A DNA stretch of 64,000 bases, taken from assembly GCF_004217045.1 (NCBI RefSeq), contig NZ_SGXM01000003.1:186001-250000 (forward strand). Direction: 5' to 3'. Below are positions 59,303 through 64,000 of the stretch, piece by piece. The DNA comes from Cupriavidus agavae (lineage in GTDB: Bacteria > Pseudomonadota > Gammaproteobacteria > Burkholderiales > Burkholderiaceae). Below the pieces are notes generated by a model. It was not told where the DNA came from. It saw nothing but the letters and a program-made list of their open reading frames with translations, and ran no database searches. The stretch's first letter is position 1. Each line of letters begins with the position of its first letter. The translations under genes were made by a program, and so were the position numbers.

Positions 59303-59335
59303 GCCCGGGCACCTCCAAGGTGTCCGGGCTTTTTT
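59303..59335 (+). terminator. Rho-independent terminator after the DUF883 gene
   Basis: GCCCGGGCACC pairs with GGTGTCCGGGC (11 base pairs, one G-T, 5-base loop), followed by TTTTTT. Confidence 0.85.
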
Positions 59336-59357
59336 GCGTGGGCGGCGGGTGGTGGGG

Positions 59358-59678
59358 TCAGACGCCCCAGAGGACGTCGGTGTTTTCCTTGAGCGAGGCG
59401 CGCAGCATGTCCAGGAAGGGGTAGGCGCGCTGGCCCAGATGCAGCGGTTCCTCTTCCTTCTCGTCCGGGTTGCCGGGGTGTACCGTCGTGTCCGCCGGGT
59501 GGGTCCGTTTGGCGTCCAGCACCGCGGCTTCGAGCTTGCGGATGGCCGCAGGCATCTCGGCGGACGTGATCACCCCACGCTCGCCCAGATGCTTGCCGAT
59601 GATGCCAAGCAGCGTGACGGCAAGATCCTTCATCATGATCAGGTCCTGCGCGGCATGGGATTTGAAGGTGATCAGCAT
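59358..59678 (-). CDS. DUF1840 family protein
   Basis: 106 residues from MLITFKSHAAQDLIMMKDLA, the conserved DUF1840 N-terminus; GGAAA lies before it. The open frame further upstream is not supported. Small cytoplasmic protein of unknown role, divergent from argS. Confidence 0.88.
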   Translation of the reverse strand: MLITFKSHAAQDLIMMKDLAVTLLGIIGKHLGERGVITSAEMPAAIRKLEAAVLDAKRTHPADTTVHPGNPDEKEEEPLHLGQRAYPFLDMLRASLKENTDVLWGV

Positions 59679-59750
59679 GATGTTTCCTTTCTCGAGTGGC
59701 AGGGTCGCGCACCGCAGGCGCACGACCCGTCGCATGATGTCAGCATAGCA

Positions 59751-59761
59751 CCTGATAAAAT
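59751..59761 (+). promoter_or_regulatory. Candidate extended -10 of argS
   Basis: CCTGATAAAAT, identical to the sequence at 50756-50766 before metH. A weak -35 (ATGATG) lies about 17 bases upstream. Confidence 0.45.
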
Positions 59762-59859
59762 TCCGCGTTTCCCGATTTGCTCCGCCGGCGGCGCGGCGCG
59801 GCCAGCACTTGGCCGCCACCCCGAAGCCGGCAGCTTCCGCCCTCGAGGCCAAGATATCC

Positions 59860-61668
59860 ATGCTGCCTGTTCAGACCTCCCAACTCGCCGCCGCGTTCAC
59901 CGATGCCGTACGTGCGCTGGCCCCGGCCGACGTCAACCTGCCCGCGGTCACGTTCGAGCGCCCCAAGGCGGCCGCCCACGGCGACCTGGCCTGCAACATC
60001 GCCATGCAGGTGGCCAAGGCGCTCAAGACCAACCCGCGCGAACTGGCGCAGAAGGTGGTGGATGCGGTGCAGGCCGACCCGCGCGCAGCGGTGCTGGTGG
60101 CGGCGCTGGAGATCGCCGGTCCCGGCTTCATCAACCTGCGCCTGACGCCGGCGGCGCGCGCCGAGGCGCTGCGCGCGGTGCTGGCCGAGGGCGACCGCTA
60201 CGGCGCCCAGGCGGCCGGCGCGCAGGGCCAGGTACTGGTGGAGTTCGTCTCGGCCAACCCCACCGGCCCGCTGCACGTGGGCCACGGCCGCCAGGCGGCG
60301 CTTGGCGACGCGCTGGCCAACCTGCTGGCCTGGCAGGGCTGGAAGGTGCACCGCGAGTTCTACTACAACGACGCCGGCGTGCAGATCCAGACGCTGGCGA
60401 TCTCGGTCCAGGCCCGCGCGCGCGGCCTGAAGCCCGGCGACGCCGGCTGGCCGGAGTCGGCCTACAACGGCGACTACATCGCCGACATCGCCGCCGACTT
60501 CAAGGCCGGCAAGACCGTGGCCGCCTCGGACGGCGAGCCGGTCACGGCGTCGGGCGACATCGAGGATATCGAGTCGATCCGCAAGTTCGCGGTGACCTAC
60601 CTGCGCAACGAGCAGGACATCGACCTGCAGGCGTTTGGCGTGAAGTTCGACCGCTACTACCTGGAGTCGTCGCTGTACAGCGACGGCCGCGTCGATGCCG
60701 CCGTGCAGTCGCTGGTGGCCAGGGGCAAGACCTACGAGAACGAAGGCGCGCTGTGGCTGCGCACCACCGACGACGGCGACGACAAGGACCGCGTCATGAA
60801 GAAGTCCGACGGCACCTACACGTACTTCGTGCCGGACGTGGCTTACCACACCACCAAGTGGGAGCGCGGCTTCGCCAAGGTCATCAACGTGCAGGGCAGC
60901 GACCACCACGGCACGATCGCCCGGGTGCGGGCCGGCCTGCAGGGGCTGGACGTCGGCATCCCGCAGGGCTACCCCGACTACGTGCTGCACAAGATGGTCA
61001 CCGTGATGAAGGACGGCGAGGAGGTCAAGATCTCGAAGCGCGCCGGCTCGTACGTGACCGTGCGGGACCTGATCGAATGGAGCAATGGCGGCGGCGAGAC
61101 GATCCGCGGCTGCCTGGAAGGCGGCGTGGCTGACTGGCCGGCCCACTTCACGCGCGGCCGCGATGCGGTGCGCTTCTTCCTGCTGTCGCGCAAGGCCGAC
61201 ACCGAGTTCGTGTTCGATGTCGATCTGGCACTGAAGCAGAACGACGAGAACCCGGTGTATTACGTCCAGTACGCCCACGCCCGCATCTGCTCGATCTTCG
61301 AGGCCTGGGGCGGCGCCGGCTGGGAAGCCCGCCTGTCCGAACTGGGCAGCGTGGACCTGGCGGCCGTGACCGCGCCCGACGTGAGCGCCCAGGCCATCGC
61401 GCTGGGCCGCCGCCTGGCCGAGTTCCCGGACATGCTGACGGCCGCCGCCGGCGAACTGGCGCCGCACGCCGTGGCGTTCTACCTGCGCGACCTGGCGGGC
61501 GACTTCCACGCGTTCTACAACGCCGACCGCGTGCTGGTGGACGACGAGCAGGTCAAGCGCGCCCGCCTGGCGCTGCTGGCCGCCACCCGTCAGGTGCTCA
61601 AGAACGGGCTGGCCGTGATCGGTGTATCGGCGCCGCAACGGATGGACCGCGAACAGCCGGCCGCCTGA
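59860..61668 (+). CDS. argS: ArgS, arginyl-tRNA synthetase
   Basis: 602 residues from MLPVQTSQL; the frame is open to 59809. Class I signatures: [15 protein letters not shown] (the HIGH-type site, about 138) and the ArgS-style KISKRAG in place of KMSKS (about 389). N-terminal Add-1 domain ([12 protein letters not shown]) and C-terminal DALR anticodon-binding domain ([12 protein letters not shown]) are present. Confidence 0.97.
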   Translation: MLPVQTSQLAAAFTDAVRALAPADVNLPAVTFERPKAAAHGDLACNIAMQVAKALKTNPRELAQKVVDAVQADPRAAVLVAALEIAGPGFINLRLTPAARAEALRAVLAEGDRYGAQAAGAQGQVLVEFVSANPTGPLHVGHGRQAALGDALANLLAWQGWKVHREFYYNDAGVQIQTLAISVQARARGLKPGDAGWPESAYNGDYIADIAADFKAGKTVAASDGEPVTASGDIEDIESIRKFAVTYLRNEQDIDLQAFGVKFDRYYLESSLYSDGRVDAAVQSLVARGKTYENEGALWLRTTDDGDDKDRVMKKSDGTYTYFVPDVAYHTTKWERGFAKVINVQGSDHHGTIARVRAGLQGLDVGIPQGYPDYVLHKMVTVMKDGEEVKISKRAGSYVTVRDLIEWSNGGGETIRGCLEGGVADWPAHFTRGRDAVRFFLLSRKADTEFVFDVDLALKQNDENPVYYVQYAHARICSIFEAWGGAGWEARLSELGSVDLAAVTAPDVSAQAIALGRRLAEFPDMLTAAAGELAPHAVAFYLRDLAGDFHAFYNADRVLVDDEQVKRARLALLAATRQVLKNGLAVIGVSAPQRMDREQPAA

Positions 61669-61692
61669 CACCGGCGCGGGTGGCTCTATAAT
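61665..61692 (+). promoter_or_regulatory. Strong sigma-70-type promoter at the end of argS
   Basis: CTGACA (61665-61670, five of six matches to TTGACA) and TATAAT (61687-61692) are separated by 16 bases. The -35 overlaps the argS stop. Transcription would start near 61699, giving a very short leader for the SPOR gene at 61718. Confidence 0.65.
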
Positions 61693-61717
61693 CCCCGGCA
61701 TCACCGAAGAGGACTTC

Positions 61718-62470
61718 ATGCAACACAAAGCCAAGCGCGCCGCGCGCACCGTCCGCCATCGCCTGACACAGCGCGGCGGCACGTTCCTGGGCCTGGTGCT
61801 CGGCCTGATCGTCGGCCTGGCCATTGCCGTGGTCGTGGCGTTGTACATCACCAAGTCGCCCGCGCCGTTCCAGCAGAAGGGCGGCAACGGCGCCAAGCCG
61901 CCGAGCGCGACCGAGCCCGGCAACGTGGCCAGCGCGCTGCCGAGCCCCACGCAGCAGCCGCAGCAGGGCACCGAGCCCAGCGACCCGAACCGGCCGCTGT
62001 GGAGCAAGACCCCGGCCAAGCCGGTGGGCCCGGCCGAGCAGCCGGCGGCGCCGGCCCAGCCGCCGGTGGCGACCACGCGTCCGGCGGACGTGCCGGGCGC
62101 CACGAACGGCGCCAGCAATGGCGCGGCCACCACGAAGCCGGCCGACAAGCTGGCCGAGAAGCCCGCCGCGCGTCCGGCCGAGAAGCCCGTGGCCGACCCG
62201 ATCGCAGAAATTGCCCAGGCCGATGCCAACAAGGTCGGATACTTGCTGCAGGTTGGCGCGTTCCGCTCGCAGGACGACGCGGACCGCCAGAAGGCCAACC
62301 TGGCCATGCAGGGCTTCGAGGCCCGCGTGACGGACCGCGATGTCAACGGCATCAAGATGTACCGCGTTCGGGTGGGGCCGTTCAACCGCATCGAGGACAT
62401 GAACCGCGTGCGCGACCGCCTGCAATCGTCCGGTTTCGACGCCTCGGTGATCCGCTTCACCAAGCAGTAG
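61718..62470 (+). CDS. SPOR-domain membrane protein (FtsN-like) downstream of argS
   Basis: 250 residues from MQHKAKRAAR; GAGG upstream. Cytoplasmic basic end, one membrane helix (FLGLVLGLIVGLAIAVVVALYI), a Pro/Ala-rich linker (about 50-165) and a C-terminal SPOR domain (YLLQVGAFRSQDDADRQKANL, KMYRVRVGPFNRIEDMNRVRDRL). FtsN-like topology, expected at the division site. dsbA follows. Confidence 0.9.
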   Translation: MQHKAKRAARTVRHRLTQRGGTFLGLVLGLIVGLAIAVVVALYITKSPAPFQQKGGNGAKPPSATEPGNVASALPSPTQQPQQGTEPSDPNRPLWSKTPAKPVGPAEQPAAPAQPPVATTRPADVPGATNGASNGAATTKPADKLAEKPAARPAEKPVADPIAEIAQADANKVGYLLQVGAFRSQDDADRQKANLAMQGFEARVTDRDVNGIKMYRVRVGPFNRIEDMNRVRDRLQSSGFDASVIRFTKQ

Positions 62471-62581
62471 TCCAGCGGCCACGGTGCCGGCGTGAACCAA
62501 GCGCCGCCGCCGTGGTCTGAGTCGCATTCGCCTGACCGTTTTGCCTGTCCAGCCCGTTCAACCCCGTAAGGCCCTTCGAAC

Positions 62582-63220
62582 ATGAAGAAATTCGCCGCAT
62601 TGATCGCTACCGCCGCCGCCGTGGGCGGCTTGCTGATGTCCGCGCCCGCCGCCATGGCCGCGCCGACCGAAGGCAAGGACTACACGGTCCTGAAAGCCCC
62701 GCAGGCCGTGCCTGCCGGCAAGATCGAGGTGACCGAGTTCTTCTGGTACGGTTGCCCGCACTGCTACGACTTCGAGCCCGAGCTGGAAGCCTGGGTCAAG
62801 AAGCAGGGCAAGGACGTGGTGTTCAAGCGCGTGCCGGTGGCCTTCCGCGACGACCTGCTGCCGCACACCAAGATCTACTACGCGCTGGAATCGCTGGGCA
62901 AGCTCGACGCCCTGCACGGCAAGGTGTTCGACGCCATCCACAAGCAGCGCAAGCGCATGCTGACCTCGGACGAGATCGCCGATTTCATGGCGGCCAACGG
63001 CATCGACAAGAAGCAGTGGCTCGATACCTATAACTCGTTCTCGGTGACCACCAGCGCCCAGCGCGCCAACAAGATCGCCGACGCGTACAAGATCGACGGC
63101 GTGCCGACCGTGGTGGTGCAGGGCAAGTACGAAACTTCGCCCTCGATCGCCGGCACGATCCCCGGCGCCATCAAGGCGATGGAATTCCTCGTGGATGGCG
63201 TGCGCGGCAAGAAGCTCTGA
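62582..63220 (+). CDS. dsbA: DsbA, periplasmic thiol:disulfide interchange protein
   Basis: 212 residues. Signal peptide to about residue 26 (ending SAPAAMA). Active site YGCPHC (Cys58/Cys61) and cis-Pro loop GVPTVVV. Catalyses disulfide formation of exported proteins. It lies 111 bases after the SPOR gene. Confidence 0.95.
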   Translation: MKKFAALIATAAAVGGLLMSAPAAMAAPTEGKDYTVLKAPQAVPAGKIEVTEFFWYGCPHCYDFEPELEAWVKKQGKDVVFKRVPVAFRDDLLPHTKIYYALESLGKLDALHGKVFDAIHKQRKRMLTSDEIADFMAANGIDKKQWLDTYNSFSVTTSAQRANKIADAYKIDGVPTVVVQGKYETSPSIAGTIPGAIKAMEFLVDGVRGKKL

Positions 63221-63242
63221 GCTGCGCTGCGTGGATGAAAAG

Positions 63243-63268
63243 CCCGGCGTCTTGCGCCGGGTTTTTTT
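63243..63268 (+). terminator. Rho-independent terminator after dsbA
   Basis: CCCGGCG and CGCCGGG pair around a 5-base loop, followed by TTTTTTT. Confidence 0.87.
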
Positions 63269-63296
63269 ATGGCTTTTCGCTTGCCGACGGTTTGCT

Positions 63297-63316
63297 CCCC
63301 TCTCCCGCTTGCGGGG
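63297..63316. repeat. Partial copy of the kdpC-kdpD type intergenic repeat
   Basis: CCCCTCTCCCGCTTGCGGGG shares the left arm and centre with the hairpin at 2241-2267 but lacks its right outer arm. Located between dsbA and the next gene. Confidence 0.45.
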
Positions 63317-63346
63317 AAGCGACCACGACTCGGCTATATTCCCCCC

Positions 63347-64000
63347 ATGCGACACCAAAAAATCTTTCTCACCGGCGCGTCCAGCGGTATCGGGCAGGCG
63401 CTGGCGCGCGCCTACGCGGAGCAGGGCGCCGTGCTCGGGCTCGTGGGGCGGCGCGAGGACGCGTTGCGGGCCTTTGCCGATACGCTGCCGAATCCCGGCG
63501 CGGTCCGCCTGTACGCCGTCGATGTGCGCGATGCCGATGCGATGCTTGCGGCGGCATCCGATTTTCTGGCCAACGTGGGATGTCCAGACGTCGTGATCGC
63601 CAACGCCGGCATCTCGGTGGGTACCGTGGCCAGCGAGCGCGAGGATCTGGAACTGTTCCGCACCGTGATGGACACCAACTGGTTCGGGCTGCTGACCACG
63701 TTCCAGCCGTTCCTGGCGCCGATGCGCGCGCAGCCGCCGGGCGCCGGCGGGTGGCGCGGCACGCTGGTGGGTATCGCCAGCGTGGCCGGGGTGCGGGGCC
63801 TGCCGGGCGGCGGGGCGTATAGCGCGTCGAAATCGGCGGTCATCAAGCTGCTGGAAAGCCTGCGGCTGGAGCAGTCGCGCGAGCGGATTCGCGTGGTGAC
63901 GATCGCGCCGGGCTATATCCGCACGCCGATGACCGAGCACAACCCGTACCGGATGCCGTTCCTGATGGATGCCGACGCCTTTGCGCGCAAGGCGCTGCGC
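63347..64000 (+). CDS. Short-chain dehydrogenase/reductase (3' partial)
   Basis: Starts at ATG 63347 and is open to the window end (218 residues so far). NAD(P)-binding TGASSGIGQALA at the N-terminus, NAGIS motif, Ser in IASVAG and catalytic YSASKSA, then PGYIRTPM. A classical SDR; substrate unknown. About 40 residues are probably missing. Confidence 0.9.
   Translation, partial: MRHQKIFLTGASSGIGQALARAYAEQGAVLGLVGRREDALRAFADTLPNPGAVRLYAVDVRDADAMLAAASDFLANVGCPDVVIANAGISVGTVASEREDLELFRTVMDTNWFGLLTTFQPFLAPMRAQPPGAGGWRGTLVGIASVAGVRGLPGGGAYSASKSAVIKLLESLRLEQSRERIRVVTIAPGYIRTPMTEHNPYRMPFLMDADAFARKALR

Overview
The window is a GC-rich bacterial chromosome segment, most probably from the Burkholderiaceae (Cupriavidus/Ralstonia lineage). 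This placement is inferred from gene content: a PhaM-type polyhydroxybutyrate granule protein, methionine synthase split into two genes, gatCAB next to mreBCD-mrdA-rodA, stand-alone BirA and type III CoaX, and a separate RfaE2 nucleotidyltransferase. I found no insertion sequence, CRISPR array, rRNA or convincing tRNA.

Layout: 1-5892 is the end of a kdp potassium-uptake operon (kdpB partial, kdpC, kdpD, kdpE). 6036-11974 is the accessory region. It holds four proteins made of YadA-like head repeats, plus a tiny fifth relative and a secreted Sel1-repeat protein. The YadA-like proteins have no recognisable signal peptide and no outer-membrane anchor, and they share a YFRANS motif near the N-terminus; they are the most unusual content here. 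12038-17045 (minus) carries gatC-gatA-(lipoprotein)-(hydrolase)-gatB, the glutamyl-tRNA amidotransferase with two unrelated genes inserted. After an 836-base divergent intergenic region, 17882-24122 is the cell-elongation operon mreB-mreC-mreD-mrdA-rodA, followed by a DUF484 gene and xerC. 25997-29406 has a LysR regulator, a DUF2917 gene and lipB-lipA for lipoate synthesis.

29748-34652 looks like a 5-oxoproline (pyroglutamate) utilisation island: pxpB, pxpC, pxpA, a DUF969/DUF979 membrane pair (likely transporter) and pyrrolidone-carboxylate peptidase. 34663-39650 (minus) is a VanZ-like protein and a lipid-trafficking ABC system (STAS-permease, ATPase, MCE protein, lipoprotein). 39787-42296 is birA-coaX-SPOR protein. 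42324-46763 (minus) has rfaE2, a ferritin-like protein, phaM, an enoyl-CoA hydratase and a fumarylacetoacetate-hydrolase-family enzyme, the last divergent from an IclR regulator (46906). 47735-50145 has a DUF3108 protein, an alpha/beta hydrolase and DUF3567; a rhodanese follows on minus.

50845-54682 is the split metH. 54998-59209 holds a small secreted protein, a NarL-type response regulator, a lone receiver protein, a convergent CHASE3 histidine kinase, and DUF1328 and DUF883 envelope-type small proteins. 59358-64000 has DUF1840 (minus), argS, a SPOR protein, dsbA and the start of a short-chain dehydrogenase that runs off the window. Most of the window is housekeeping; the YadA-head cluster and its regulatory DNA deserve the closest look.
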